Positions 1 to 8,791 of a stretch of DNA of 64,000 bases are shown in pieces. Below the pieces are notes generated by a model. That model worked only from the letters and a program-made list of their open reading frames with translations, did no database searches and was not told the origin of the DNA. How positions within the stretch are numbered: the stretch's first letter is position 1; each line of letters starts with the position of its first letter. The stretch is from Clostridiaceae bacterium (GTDB lineage Bacteria; Bacillota; Clostridia; Peptostreptococcales; Natronincolaceae). The position numbers and the translations under genes were made by a program. The stretch lies in assembly GCA_018432235.1 (NCBI GenBank), contig JAHDLO010000020.1, positions 62,001 through 126,000 of the forward strand. Reading direction: 5' to 3'.

Positions 1-2
1 CT

Positions 3-131
3 CTTAAACGCTTCGATACCGTATTTCCAGCCTGCGGCAGCGGCAATAGTGCCATAGAGCTGTCAATACCTGAGCTTGAGAAATATTCATGCTTTACATC
101 ATGGGTTGATGTATGTAAGGCATGGGAATAA
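3..131 (+). CDS. C-terminal fragment of an unidentified protein
   Basis: Frame 3 is open from the window edge to a TAA at 129-131 and encodes 42 residues ending FTSWVDVCKAWE. The other two forward frames are interrupted within the first 57 bases. A strong hairpin follows 18 bases after the stop, as expected behind a real gene. The tail is too short for me to name a family. It could also be a chance open stretch; the sequence upstream of the window would settle it. Confidence 0.4.
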   Translation, partial: LKRFDTVFPACGSGNSAIELSIPELEKYSCFTSWVDVCKAWE

Positions 132-149
132 ATCAGTATCACTAAAAAT

Positions 150-183
150 AAAGCACTGTTAAGGTAAAAACTAACAGTGCTTT
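150..183. terminator. Perfect 12-bp hairpin, terminator-like
   Basis: Arms AAAGCACTGTTA (150-161) and TAACAGTGCTTT (172-183) pair perfectly round a 10-base loop. There is a short T run inside the right arm, but no long T tract follows on the + strand; on the - strand the hairpin is followed by a T-rich stretch. It probably ends the gene fragment before it and could work in both directions. Confidence 0.55.
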
Positions 184-243
184 ACTGTAGCCTCAGTCAA
201 GCAGCTATAGCTTTTATGGCTTAGCTCAGATAGGAAATGAAAA

Positions 244-289
244 ATATCAATATAAACAGGACATAACGCTGTCATGTTTATATTGATAT
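244..289. repeat. Long inverted repeat upstream of the AlkZ-related gene
   Basis: Arms 244-258 and 275-289 are perfect 15-bp complements (ATATCAATATAAACA and its reverse complement). After one mismatch four more pairs (GACA 260-263 with TGTC 270-273) close a 6-base loop. The right arm runs into a TATAAT at 287-292, a possible -10 box for the next gene. No T tract follows. It could be an operator, an mRNA structure or a remnant of a small mobile element. Confidence 0.5.
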
Positions 290-362
290 AATAGAAGAAA
301 TTGCTGAGTAACAGAGGACCAAAGTCATAAAAAAACGAAAATGATAAAAAGAGGTGAAGGAT

Positions 363-1052
363 ATGAAAAAGCATTATGAAGCTAGTAAAATTACACAGTA
401 TAAGGAATTTGTAGCTTTAGTTGAGGAGGTAGGCTTTATGCCCCTATCCAATAATCCTATAGGCTTTTTAAATCTCTCAGATTTAACCCATGAGGAAAAC
501 TGGCACACCGGCTTGGACACCGACCCCTGGTCATGGAGAGTCACAGCCGAGGAGAATAAAGTGGCGGCCTATGCCAAGGTCTTTAACAAAAAGCCCGGCT
601 TTATCTCTCTTGAATGGTATCCTAAGTTTATAGCCGCCAGAAGGCGAGGCCTAAGCTTTGATGAAATGTACTCAGAAGGTCTTTTAAGCAGCTATGCAAA
701 GCAAATTTATGATTTGTTTCAAAGGCAGGACGTTTTAGCAGCCTATGAGATTAAAGCCTTATGTGGCATAAAAAAGGAGACAAACGCAAAATTTGAAGCC
801 GCCATGGGTGAGCTGCAAATGAAGCTGTTTATAACCTCCAACGGCACTAAACGAAAAATAAATGCTAAAGGGGAGGCCTATGGTTGGCCCTCGACAGCCT
901 TTTCAACCGTTGAAGCATGGGCTGGAGAGGAGCTAATTCAGAAGGCTAATACCATAGCATGGCAGCAGGCGGTTGAGGAAATAACTGAGAGAATTAAGGC
1001 CTATGTGCCGGTTGCTCAAGGGGCAAAGCTTAAGGGCTTTATAGGGGCATAG
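363..1052 (+). CDS. AlkZ-related protein (winged-helix, HTH_42 type)
   Basis: A 229-residue soluble protein that I recognise as one of the short AlkZ-related proteins of Clostridia. AlkZ itself is a DNA glycosylase that unhooks interstrand crosslinks; a repair activity for this shorter relative is inference. Seen in the sequence: the N-terminal block ending DTDPWSWRVTAEENK, the GFISLEWYPKF block and the C-terminal GEAYGWPSTAF block typical of this group. The ATG at 363 is preferred over the GTG at 354 because GAGGTG (351-356) is then a well-spaced ribosome site. It stands alone, with 186 bases to the next gene. Confidence 0.7.
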   Translation: MKKHYEASKITQYKEFVALVEEVGFMPLSNNPIGFLNLSDLTHEENWHTGLDTDPWSWRVTAEENKVAAYAKVFNKKPGFISLEWYPKFIAARRRGLSFDEMYSEGLLSSYAKQIYDLFQRQDVLAAYEIKALCGIKKETNAKFEAAMGELQMKLFITSNGTKRKINAKGEAYGWPSTAFSTVEAWAGEELIQKANTIAWQQAVEEITERIKAYVPVAQGAKLKGFIGA

Positions 1053-1238
1053 TGGCGTCTGTTTCTGCCCTTGCTTCTCTAATAGATGGCTTGGGCTTTA
1101 GGAGAAATCATGACGGAGCAGACGGAGAGATAATGTCAAAATATAAGGAAAATTGAAAAAATATGACGCCGGGCCATCCTTTTTATGGTAATATTAGAAA
1201 AGGGTGGTTTTATTATCAATATAATTAGGAGGCGGAGT

Positions 1239-2180
1239 ATGATAGAGGTAAGAAATCTATATAAAACCTATAATGCCAAGGGTAAGCCTGTAGAGGCGCT
1301 AAAGGGGGTATCTCTATCCATCAAGGAGGGGCAGATTCTAGGGCTTCTAGGACCCAATGGTGCGGGAAAGAGCACCTTAGTGAAAATACTTTCAACTATA
1401 ATTAAACAGGACTCGGGAGAATTTGAAATCGATGGTATAGCCTATCAGAATAATAGTGAGGCATATCGAAGGAAAATAGCCGTTGTGCTGCAAAACAGCA
1501 GCCTGGAGCTATGGCTGTCGGTATTGGAGAACCTAAGAATTTATGGTAAATTTTTTGGCTTAAAGGGGCAGGCGCTGGAGGCAGCAATAAAGAAGGTTAC
1601 GGAAATGTTTGGCCTAACTCCCTTTCTTCATAAGCAGGCCAGAGAGCTAAGCGGCGGCTACAGAAAAAGGCTTCAGATTGCCAAGACCTTCATGGTGGAG
1701 ACTAAGGTACTGATATTGGATGAGCCCACCGAGGGGATGGACCCGTTAGTAAAGAATGATTTGATGAAATATTTGCGTCAGGAGGCCCAAAGCGGCAGAA
1801 CCATACTTATTACTACCCAAAGGATAGAAGAGGCAGAGGCCCTTTGTGACGAAATAGTGATTATTAACAATGGCAAAATAGAGGCTCAGGGCTCTTTGAT
1901 GGAGTTGAGAAGACAGACGGCCCTTAACAAAAGGCTTTTACTGCATTTTAATGCATTGGATAAGCATAAGCTTAAGGCAATAGAGGATTATTGCGGTGAA
2001 AAGGGTTTAAGGGTGAGCTTCAGCGGCAGCACCTTGGTTCATACCAATGATGCTGGTATTGATGCCCTACTGGAGGGCTACAGGCAGATTGCAGATCGAT
2101 TTGAGGTGGAAAGTATGGAAATACTTAATCCAAGCCTTGAGGATATGTTTATTAAGGTAGTTGGGGGTGGTGGCAAATGA
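1239..2180 (+). CDS. ABC transporter ATP-binding protein, DrrA/CcmA type
   Basis: Energises an ABC-2 type exporter whose membrane half is the next gene. The 313-residue protein carries Walker A GPNGAGKST, signature LSGGYRKR and Walker B VLILDEPTEGMDP, followed by an about 100-residue C-terminal region as in multidrug or lipid exporter ATPases. The ATG at 1239 is chosen over an in-frame ATG at 1185 because AGGAGG lies just before it and the ABC fold starts at once (MIEVRNLYKTY). The stop overlaps the next start by four bases (ATGA), so the two are translationally coupled. The substrate cannot be told. Confidence 0.9.
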   Translation: MIEVRNLYKTYNAKGKPVEALKGVSLSIKEGQILGLLGPNGAGKSTLVKILSTIIKQDSGEFEIDGIAYQNNSEAYRRKIAVVLQNSSLELWLSVLENLRIYGKFFGLKGQALEAAIKKVTEMFGLTPFLHKQARELSGGYRKRLQIAKTFMVETKVLILDEPTEGMDPLVKNDLMKYLRQEAQSGRTILITTQRIEEAEALCDEIVIINNGKIEAQGSLMELRRQTALNKRLLLHFNALDKHKLKAIEDYCGEKGLRVSFSGSTLVHTNDAGIDALLEGYRQIADRFEVESMEILNPSLEDMFIKVVGGGGK

Positions 2181-2935
2181 AGGGGATAGGCGCTTCGATT
2201 TATCGTGAGTACATCAACAGAAGGACCTCGCCAAGGGTATTGGTGGAAAACATATTAAACCCCTTGTTCACTCTTTTTATTTTCGGTGTAGCCCTTGGTA
2301 ATGCCATAGGCACCATAAAAACCAGCAGCATGGCGATCCCCTATATTACCTTCTTTTTGGTGGGGGCAATCAACATCAGCCTGATAACCAATGCTGTTGT
2401 GGCTGCCACAAAGACCTTTTTGGACAAATATGTGGGGCTGTATGAGGAAATGATGACCTATCCCGTCAATAGAACCAGTATATTATTGGGGAAGCTGATA
2501 TTCAGTGTTATAATATCATTGATTCAGGCCCTGGCAATGATGATCTTTGTCTTCATCCTCTTTCCAGGAAAATTAGCTATGTCCATTAATGTCCTATTCT
2601 TTCTTCTATGGGTAACCATAGGGGCGATGGCATGGTTTTTAATCATCACCTATATTGCGTTAAGATTAAAAACCCAGGACGGCTTTAACACCGTTTATTA
2701 CTTGATCATGACGCCGCTGTTATATACCAGCTCCATCTATTATCCGGTGGATAATATGCCGACGATTATTAAATATATCAGTGTCATCAACCCCTTAACC
2801 TGGCTGACGGACATTGGCAGGTATTATTTGTTGAATTTGGAAACCACTTATTTATCCTATAAAATTATTGGACTACTGATATTTACAGTCATCTCCTTTC
2901 TGCTGGCAGCAAGGGAAATGAATAGATACAACTAA
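2177..2935 (+). CDS. ABC-2 type transporter permease
   Basis: Membrane half of the exporter with the preceding ATPase. The 252 residues form about six hydrophobic segments, near residues 30-50, 57-80, 108-130, 138-165, 170-190 and 230-247, the usual ABC-2 layout. The polar loop after the second segment (YEEMMTYPVNRTSILLGK) is typical of the family. Start and upstream stop overlap as ATGA. One ATPase and one permease would give a 2+2 exporter. Substrate unknown; drug, antibiotic or lipid export are all possible. Confidence 0.88.
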   Translation: MKGIGASIYREYINRRTSPRVLVENILNPLFTLFIFGVALGNAIGTIKTSSMAIPYITFFLVGAINISLITNAVVAATKTFLDKYVGLYEEMMTYPVNRTSILLGKLIFSVIISLIQALAMMIFVFILFPGKLAMSINVLFFLLWVTIGAMAWFLIITYIALRLKTQDGFNTVYYLIMTPLLYTSSIYYPVDNMPTIIKYISVINPLTWLTDIGRYYLLNLETTYLSYKIIGLLIFTVISFLLAAREMNRYN

Positions 2936-3010
2936 AAGCTAAAGCTGATGTAAGCTAAAGTGGATCATAGGATTAAAGATGGATGCTACATAAAATGGAG
3001 GGAAGAGATT

Positions 3011-3478
3011 ATGCAATTGGATTATAATGAAGCAGTGAAAAGCGTACATGAGCTATTGGCATCAAAAAGGGTAATGGTGCTGGCCACAAGCCTGGATAAT
3101 AGAGTTACCGCCAGAAGCATGAGCTGTGTTTTTATAGATAATAAAATATGCCTTCAGACCGATAGGGATTTTCTAAAATATCACCAAATAATAGATAATC
3201 CTAGGGTGGCATTAGCCGTGGACAATATACAGGTGGAGGGGAGGGCTACGATAAAGGGACACCCCTTTGAGGCGGAGAACAGAGGCTTTACGGAGGCATT
3301 CAAGGCTGTTCACAGTAGCTCATATCATAACTACTCCCATATGGAAAATGAGGTGGTGGTGGAGATCGTACCAACGCTAATAACCCTATGGCGATATGAG
3401 GAAGGCAGGCCCTTTAGGGATTTTTTAGATTTAGTTAATCAGCAGGCCACTAGGGCATACTACGATAATAGCAAATAG
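3011..3478 (+). CDS. Pyridoxamine 5'-phosphate oxidase family protein
   Basis: A 155-residue split-barrel flavin-binding protein of the PNPOx-like family. The opening (VHELLASKRVMVLATSLDNRVTARSM) and the following block with DRDFLKYHQIIDNPRVALAV fit the family. Most small members are flavin or F420 reductases of unknown substrate, so no specific reaction is claimed. The ATG at 3011 has GGAGGG (2997-3002) at good spacing; an upstream in-frame ATG at 2960 has none. It lies 75 bases after the exporter and 15 bases before the ATPase, so it may be in the same transcript. Confidence 0.8.
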   Translation: MQLDYNEAVKSVHELLASKRVMVLATSLDNRVTARSMSCVFIDNKICLQTDRDFLKYHQIIDNPRVALAVDNIQVEGRATIKGHPFEAENRGFTEAFKAVHSSSYHNYSHMENEVVVEIVPTLITLWRYEEGRPFRDFLDLVNQQATRAYYDNSK

Positions 3479-3493
3479 GAAAGAGGACAGACA

Positions 3494-4246
3494 ATGAAGG
3501 AAACAGGATATCTAAGAGGCATAGGCCTGAAGCGAGAGGAGATAAATTCCTTTAATCAATACCCCTTCTCACTGCCGGCGGTAAAGCGGCTGACAAATCT
3601 TGAGCTTCACCCACAAGTTACTTTTATCGTGGGGGAAAATGGCACAGGAAAATCCACCATACTGGAGGCCATCGCAACAGCCTGTGGCTTTAATCCTGAG
3701 GGGGGGACAATTAATTTTAATTTTCAATCCAGGCCCTCCCATTCAGACCTTCATAATTATATTAAGGTGGTTAGAGGAATAAAGCGACCTCGAGATGGTT
3801 TTTTCTTAAGGGCTGAGAGCTTTTATAATGTTGCAACTAATATTGAGGAACTGGATTCTGAGGGAATAGCGCCAAGGGTAATTGATTCCTATGGGGGATT
3901 ATCTCTCCATGAGCAATCCCATGGAGAATCCTTTTTATCCGTATTTATAAACCGCTTCGGGGGCAGAGGCCTTTATATACTGGATGAGCCGGAGGCTGCC
4001 CTATCTCCCTCAAGGCAGATGAGCATGCTGACGAGGCTGCATCAGCTGGTGCAGCAGGATTCTCAGTTTATCATTGCAACCCATTCACCAATCATAATGG
4101 CTTACCCGGATGCAATCCTTTATGAGCTTTCGTCAGAGGGCTTCAGGAAAGTAAAATACAAGGAAACAGAGCATTATACTGTAATGCAGTCCTTTATAAA
4201 TCATCCGGAAAAAATGCTGAAAATACTTTTAGAGGAAGATCAATAA
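3494..4246 (+). CDS. AAA family ATPase, RecF/ABC-like
   Basis: A 250-residue single-domain ATPase. Walker A is GENGTGKST at about residues 47-55, an ABC-type signature-like stretch LHEQSHGES lies mid-protein, and Walker B is GLYILDEPEAALSP, followed by a conserved switch His in ATHSPIIM. This arrangement fits the stand-alone predicted ATPases related to RecF/SMC heads (COG3910-like, from memory). No transmembrane or nuclease domain is present. Cellular role not known. It ends the local gene run 71 bases before the sigma-54 activator. Confidence 0.8.
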   Translation: MKETGYLRGIGLKREEINSFNQYPFSLPAVKRLTNLELHPQVTFIVGENGTGKSTILEAIATACGFNPEGGTINFNFQSRPSHSDLHNYIKVVRGIKRPRDGFFLRAESFYNVATNIEELDSEGIAPRVIDSYGGLSLHEQSHGESFLSVFINRFGGRGLYILDEPEAALSPSRQMSMLTRLHQLVQQDSQFIIATHSPIIMAYPDAILYELSSEGFRKVKYKETEHYTVMQSFINHPEKMLKILLEEDQ

Positions 4247-4272
4247 GCTGAGGACTTTGCTTCTGTAGTCTA

Positions 4273-4281
4273 TGCTATAAT
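4273..4281 (+). promoter_or_regulatory. Extended -10 promoter candidate for the sigma-54 activator gene
   Basis: TGCTATAAT is a good extended -10 element 37 bases before the activator's ATG. No convincing -35 hexamer is seen at 17 bp, as is usual for extended -10 promoters. The element sits in a short palindrome (CTATAATATTATAG). Confidence 0.4.
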
Positions 4282-4317
4282 ATTATAGATCAGGTAAATG
4301 CTATAGGAGGGCGATTT

Positions 4318-5658
4318 ATGCAAATAAATAATTTGGAAAAGAATATATTTGATGCGCTTTATGATGGGATTTTGATTGCAGACAAGGACTGTATCGTAAG
4401 ATATGTGAATCCCTCCTATACTAGAATAACCAAGGTTAGCATTGAAGATATTGTAGGAAAATTTCTAAATGATATTAGACCTGGTGCCCAGCTGCCGTCG
4501 GTTATACGAAGCGGTAAAAAGCTGTTACGGATAAAGAGACGAGTTGGAGATGTAGAATACATTGTAAATATGGCGCCAATTATAGAGGGAAAGGAAATCA
4601 TCGGGGGCATTTCCATCCTCAATGAGATAAACGATATCTACAAGCTGACAGAGGAATTGAATAAATCCAATATGATGATAAAGAAGCTGGAGACCCACAT
4701 GAAGCGGATGGGGAAGGCTAAATATAGCTTTGATGATATTATCAGCGGAGATATAAGCTCCCTTGAAACTAAAAACCTTGCAAAGCGCATAGCCAAGAAG
4801 GGCTCCCATGTTCTTATTACCGGTGAAAGCGGTACCGGAAAGGAGCTTTATGCCAATGCCATTCATAATGCCAGCAATAGGCAGCAGGGCCCCTTTATTG
4901 CAGTTAATTGTGCCACCTTTGAAGGCAACCTGTTGGAAAGCGAGCTATTTGGCTATGAGGAAGGGGCCTTCACTGGAGCTAAGAAGGGCGGGAAAATTGG
5001 GCTTTTCGAGGTTGCCACCGGTGGAACCCTCTTTCTGGATGAAATATCAGAGATGAATTATGGCCTTCAGGCCAAGCTTTTAAGGGTATTACAGGAGGAA
5101 AGCATCAGAAGAATTGGGGGCTTAAATGAAATTCCAATTGATGTTAGAATCATTTGTGCCACTAACAAGAGTTTGGAAAAGATGGTGGAGGAAAATCAGT
5201 TTCGGAAGGACCTATACTATAGGATAGCGGTATTTCCCATTAATGTTCTGCCCCTTCGCAGCAGAAGGGAGGACATTCCATTGCTGGCTGAGAAATTTGC
5301 TGAAAATATTACATCCAACATTCATAGAGAGCTGAAATTAACCGAGGATGTTATGCGGCTGCTGTATAATTATGATTGGCCCGGCAATATCAGAGAGCTG
5401 AAGAACACTATAGAGTTTGCCTTTAATATGACGGATGAGGATAAAATAAGACCTGAGCATCTACCTAAAATCATTCAATCGGAGGGGGTTAAAAAAGAGC
5501 TGATGAGGCTGAAGACCCTTGACGAAATAATTAAAGAGGTAGAACTGGCAGAAATTAAGAAGGCGATATACTTATATGGCGACACAGTAGAGGGAAAGCG
5601 GAAAGCGGCGGAGGTATTGGGAATATCCTTGGCGACCCTGTATAATAAGCTGAAATAG
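4318..5658 (+). CDS. Sigma-54-dependent transcriptional activator (PAS-AAA+-Fis)
   Basis: A 446-residue enhancer-binding protein. Domains: PAS at about 1-105, a short coiled linker at 108-132, a sigma-54 AAA+ domain at about 135-370 and a Fis-type helix-turn-helix at about 405-446 (GKRKAAEVLGISLATLYNKL). Walker A is GESGTGKE (169-176) and the sigma-54 contact loop GAFTGA is intact (216-221), so it should open sigma-54 promoters. The PAS domain suggests direct sensing of a small molecule. Ribosome site AGGAGGG precedes the ATG. Immediately downstream lie three matching palindromes and a -24/-12 promoter, so its target is very probably the next operon. Confidence 0.95.
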   Translation: MQINNLEKNIFDALYDGILIADKDCIVRYVNPSYTRITKVSIEDIVGKFLNDIRPGAQLPSVIRSGKKLLRIKRRVGDVEYIVNMAPIIEGKEIIGGISILNEINDIYKLTEELNKSNMMIKKLETHMKRMGKAKYSFDDIISGDISSLETKNLAKRIAKKGSHVLITGESGTGKELYANAIHNASNRQQGPFIAVNCATFEGNLLESELFGYEEGAFTGAKKGGKIGLFEVATGGTLFLDEISEMNYGLQAKLLRVLQEESIRRIGGLNEIPIDVRIICATNKSLEKMVEENQFRKDLYYRIAVFPINVLPLRSRREDIPLLAEKFAENITSNIHRELKLTEDVMRLLYNYDWPGNIRELKNTIEFAFNMTDEDKIRPEHLPKIIQSEGVKKELMRLKTLDEIIKEVELAEIKKAIYLYGDTVEGKRKAAEVLGISLATLYNKLK

Positions 5659-5682
5659 ATGAAAAAATTTAAGCTTTATCAT

Positions 5683-5698
5683 TTCTAAAAAATTAGAA
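5683..5698. promoter_or_regulatory. Enhancer site 1 (TTCTAA-N4-TTAGAA)
   Basis: A 16-bp palindrome with perfect TTCTAA/TTAGAA arms and a four-base centre; the pairing extends one base further on each side. The same 16-bp geometry recurs at 5714 and 5853. Its centre lies about 340 bp upstream of the -24/-12 promoter, a usual distance for sigma-54 enhancer sites. Binding by the adjacent activator is inference. Confidence 0.7.
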
Positions 5699-5713
5699 AA
5701 ACCGATTAGTGGT

Positions 5714-5729
5714 TTCTAAAAATTTAGAA
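5714..5729. promoter_or_regulatory. Enhancer site 2 (TTCTAA-N4-TTAGAA)
   Basis: Second copy of the 16-bp palindrome, here with perfect 7-bp arms TTCTAAA/TTTAGAA. Its centre is 31 bp from site 1, about three helical turns, so two dimers would sit on the same face of the DNA. Confidence 0.7.
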
Positions 5730-5852
5730 GTGTAGGCACAGAGTTCCTGTAGATTGATTGAAAATACTGGTGTATATGGATGACTAATTAAATAAAATAT
5801 GCCAATGGGGGTGAGGATTCACCTCCATTTCTTATAGCAATGATATTTTGAA

Positions 5853-5868
5853 TTCTAAATTATTAGAA
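5853..5868. promoter_or_regulatory. Enhancer site 3 (TTCTAA-N4-TTAGAA)
   Basis: Third copy of the palindrome, 139 bp after site 2 and about 155 bp before the -24 element. A further half site TTCTAA (5897-5902) with a degraded partner lies 44 bp on. The rest of this 423-base gap (5659-6081) holds no open reading frame I would accept. Confidence 0.7.
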
Positions 5869-6021
5869 AGTTGGCATATGCTTGATATTTATGTTTTTCT
5901 AATGCGGAAAAAATAAGCAATAAAAGATAGCTGATGAAAAGGTTTGCAAAAACTAAGGTTTGACAAAAAAAATGCAGACTTTTAATGTTTGTTGAAAGAA
6001 AAAATGTAAAACCTTAAAATG

Positions 6022-6037
6022 TGGCATGATGCTTGCT
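6022..6037 (+). promoter_or_regulatory. Sigma-54 (-24/-12) promoter
   Basis: TGGCAT-N5-TTGCT: the invariant GG (6023-6024) and GC (6035-6036) are separated by exactly 10 bp, as required for RNA polymerase with sigma-54. The expected start of transcription is near 6048, leaving a leader of about 35 bases before the ATG at 6082. The promoter overlaps an in-frame ATG at 6019, which is therefore not the translation start. Confidence 0.88.
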
Positions 6038-6081
6038 CTTATATAGGACGAGACAAAAAATTCATAAGGAGGCGTATTTAT

Positions 6082-7377
6082 ATGCTAGGTATTTTAGGTT
6101 TTCTTACTATCATCGTATTATTAGCACTTATTATGACCAAAAAAGCATCACCGGTGGTTGCTCTAGTGGCAGTACCCACCATTACTGCCATCGCAGGAGG
6201 CTTTTCATCAGACTTAGGTAAATTCATAACAGATGGTATCAAATCGATTGCACCAACAGGTACTATGTTTATCTTCGCGATTCTTTTCTTTGGTATTCTG
6301 ACGGATGCGGGAACCTTCGATCCGATTATCGAAAAAATTCTTAAAATCGTTGGAAAGGACCCTGTGAAGATTGCAATAGGAACTGCAATCTTAGCAATGC
6401 TGATTCATTTAGACGGCTCAGGCGCAGTAACCTTTTTGGTAACGATACCTGCAATGCTGCCATTATTTGATGCTCTTGGTATGCAAAGAACAACCTTAGC
6501 CACCATTGTAGCATTGTCAGCTGGAACCATGAACATTCTGCCATGGGGCGGGCCAACAATCCGAGCGGCCACAGCCTTTGAGGTGCCGGTAACAGAGCTG
6601 TTTAATCCTTTGCTAATTCCATTCTTCGCCGGATTAATCTTTGTCCTATTTGTTGCCTATAGCCTTGGAAAAAAGGAAAAGAAAAGACTTGGGAATATTG
6701 CAGCAGATAGTGTTCAGGTAGACAGAAAAATTGACGAAGAAAAGCAAAAGCTGGCTAGACCAAAGCTTTTCTGGTTAAACGTTGCAACCATTTTAGCTGC
6801 TATTGCGGTGCTTATTATGGATATATTACCACCAACCGTAATTTTCATGCTGGCCTTCGCAATATCCTTAACCATAAACTATCCCAATGTTAAGGATCAA
6901 AGAGACAGAATTGATGCCCATGCTAAGGCAGCCTTAATGATGGCAAGTATATTATTTGCAGCTGGAGCCTTTATAGGAATTATGACGGGTTCAGGCATTA
7001 TTAAAGAAATGGCGGCAATGACGGTTTCCATTATACCAACCTCCTTGGGTCGATTTATTCCTATTGTAACTGGTATTATTTCAATGCCTGCCAGTCTTTT
7101 ATTTGATCCAGACTCCTTCTACTTTGGGGTGCTGCCTGTATTGTCGGAGGCTGCAAAGGGCTTTGGTGTTGCTGGTATTGAAGTAGGTAAGGCAGCTATT
7201 TTAGGTCAGATGACCACAGGCTTCCCAGTAAGTCCCCTGACAGGTGCTACCTTCCTGCTTATTGGATTAACTGGCGTTGATTTAGGTGAGCATCAGAAAA
7301 AAACAATCCCCTATGCCTTTGCAACCACTATGGTAATGCTGATCGTTGCCCTTGTGATTGGGGCCATAGCAATATAA
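6082..7377 (+). CDS. CitMHS-family carboxylate transporter
   Basis: A polytopic membrane protein of 431 residues with about 11-12 hydrophobic segments, resembling the CitMHS (citrate-metal:proton symporter) family. Conserved-looking motifs are [24 protein letters not shown] and the late block [15 protein letters not shown]. As first gene of a CoA-transferase/thiolase operon it more likely brings in the organic acid degraded by the operon than citrate, but this is inference. The ATG at 6082 follows AAGGAGG; an upstream ATG at 6019 overlaps the promoter and is rejected. Transcription should need sigma-54 and the upstream activator. Confidence 0.88.
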   Translation: MLGILGFLTIIVLLALIMTKKASPVVALVAVPTITAIAGGFSSDLGKFITDGIKSIAPTGTMFIFAILFFGILTDAGTFDPIIEKILKIVGKDPVKIAIGTAILAMLIHLDGSGAVTFLVTIPAMLPLFDALGMQRTTLATIVALSAGTMNILPWGGPTIRAATAFEVPVTELFNPLLIPFFAGLIFVLFVAYSLGKKEKKRLGNIAADSVQVDRKIDEEKQKLARPKLFWLNVATILAAIAVLIMDILPPTVIFMLAFAISLTINYPNVKDQRDRIDAHAKAALMMASILFAAGAFIGIMTGSGIIKEMAAMTVSIIPTSLGRFIPIVTGIISMPASLLFDPDSFYFGVLPVLSEAAKGFGVAGIEVGKAAILGQMTTGFPVSPLTGATFLLIGLTGVDLGEHQKKTIPYAFATTMVMLIVALVIGAIAI

Positions 7378-7429
7378 ATTTCTAAGAGGTTGTCTCGTAG
7401 ATAAATAAACACTATAGGAGGTCAATGAA

Positions 7430-8788
7430 ATGAAGACAATTCGTATCGGGTCTGGTGCAGGCTATGCAGGTGATAGACTAGAGCCAGCTCTGGAGCTTAT
7501 GGAGAAGGGTAATCTTGATTATATTATATTTGAGTGCTTAGCAGAAAGAACAATTGCTATTGCACAGGAGCAAAAGCTTAAGAATCCTGAAAAGGGATAC
7601 AATGGGCTGTTGGAATACCGTATGGATAAGGTGTTGCCTTTATGTGTAGAAAAGGGCGTAAAGGTGATTACTAATATGGGGGCAGCAAATCCTGTAGCAG
7701 CGGCTAAGGTCATTAAAAAAATGGCCTTGGATAAAGGGCTTAAAGGGCTGAAAATTGCGGCGGTAGAGGGAGACGATATCCTACATCAAATAGATAGGTA
7801 TATGGAGAATGATATTTTAGAGCTTGAGGGTAAAAAGCTGAAGGATCTGAAGGAGCAAATCGCTTCTGCCAATGCCTATATCGGAACTGAAGGCGTGATT
7901 GAGGCCTTAAAGCAGGGGGCAGATATTATAGTAACTGGCCGTATTGCCGATCCAGCCTTAGTGCTGGCACCAGTCATGTATGAATATGGATGGCGTCATG
8001 AGGATTGTGAGAAGGTTGGTACTGGCATCATGATTGGGCATTTACTAGAGTGTGGGGGACAGATAACCGGCGGATATTTTGCAGACCCAGGGTACAAGGA
8101 TGTGGCTGATTTGGCAAGGCTTGGATTCCCAATAGCGGAAATCAAAGAAAATGGCGAGGTCATCATCACTAAGGTTGAAGGCAGCGGCGGAAGGGTAACC
8201 ACTGCCACCTGCAAGGAGCAGCTGCTGTATGAAATCCATGATCCTTCCACTTATCTAACACCAGATGGGATTGCGGATTATACAAATGTGACAATGGAGC
8301 AGGTTGGAGCGGATAGGGTACTGATAAAGGGAGCAACCGGTAGAAAAATGCCAGAAACCCTTAAGGTTAGCATCGGCTACAAAGATTGCTTCATTGGTGA
8401 AGGTGAAATGAGCTACGGCGGAATCGGAGCTTACGAAAGAGCAAAGCTGGCAGGGGAAATCGTTAAGGAGCGCCTTGAATTAACAGGTGTCAACTATGAT
8501 GAGCTTAGAATTGACTATATCGGTGTCAATTCTTTATATAGAGATAAAATCAGTGATGCTATGCTTCAGGATAAGTCTGTTTTAGGAGAGGTTAGATTAA
8601 GAGTTGCAGCAAGAACTAAGAGTCGAAATGATGCAGTTAAAATAGGAAATGAGGTTGAAACACTATATACCAACGGACCAGCCGGCGGTGGCGGTGCGAC
8701 CCAATCTGTTAAGGAAATTGTATCCATTGCATCAATATTTATTCCGAGAGACGACATCAAGCAAATAGTAAGCTACGAGGAGGTTTAA
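7430..8788 (+). CDS. AtuA-like protein, large part (DUF1446)
   Basis: A 452-residue protein of the acyclic terpene utilisation AtuA family (DUF1446). Recognisable blocks are IRIGSGAGYAGDRLEPALEL at the N-terminus, EYRMDKVLP, IITNMGAANP-like VITNMGAANP, GRIADPALVLAP and the glycine-rich NGPAGGGGATQSV near the end. In proteobacteria the family protein is one longer chain; here its C-terminal domain is the separate next gene, three bases away. The biochemical activity of AtuA is not established. Its place between an acid transporter and a CoA-transferase points to handling of an acyl acid or acyl-CoA. Good ribosome site AGGAGG. Confidence 0.88.
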   Translation: MKTIRIGSGAGYAGDRLEPALELMEKGNLDYIIFECLAERTIAIAQEQKLKNPEKGYNGLLEYRMDKVLPLCVEKGVKVITNMGAANPVAAAKVIKKMALDKGLKGLKIAAVEGDDILHQIDRYMENDILELEGKKLKDLKEQIASANAYIGTEGVIEALKQGADIIVTGRIADPALVLAPVMYEYGWRHEDCEKVGTGIMIGHLLECGGQITGGYFADPGYKDVADLARLGFPIAEIKENGEVIITKVEGSGGRVTTATCKEQLLYEIHDPSTYLTPDGIADYTNVTMEQVGADRVLIKGATGRKMPETLKVSIGYKDCFIGEGEMSYGGIGAYERAKLAGEIVKERLELTGVNYDELRIDYIGVNSLYRDKISDAMLQDKSVLGEVRLRVAARTKSRNDAVKIGNEVETLYTNGPAGGGGATQSVKEIVSIASIFIPRDDIKQIVSYEEV

Positions 8789-8791
8789 ATC

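Noticed and set aside
53..353. Further small genes in 132-353
   Set aside because: Only short frames without ribosome sites; the region is explained by two hairpins and promoter-like DNA.
6019..6081. N-terminal extension of the CitMHS transporter from ATG 6019
   Set aside because: This stretch contains the -24/-12 promoter, and the ATG at 6082 has the ribosome site.
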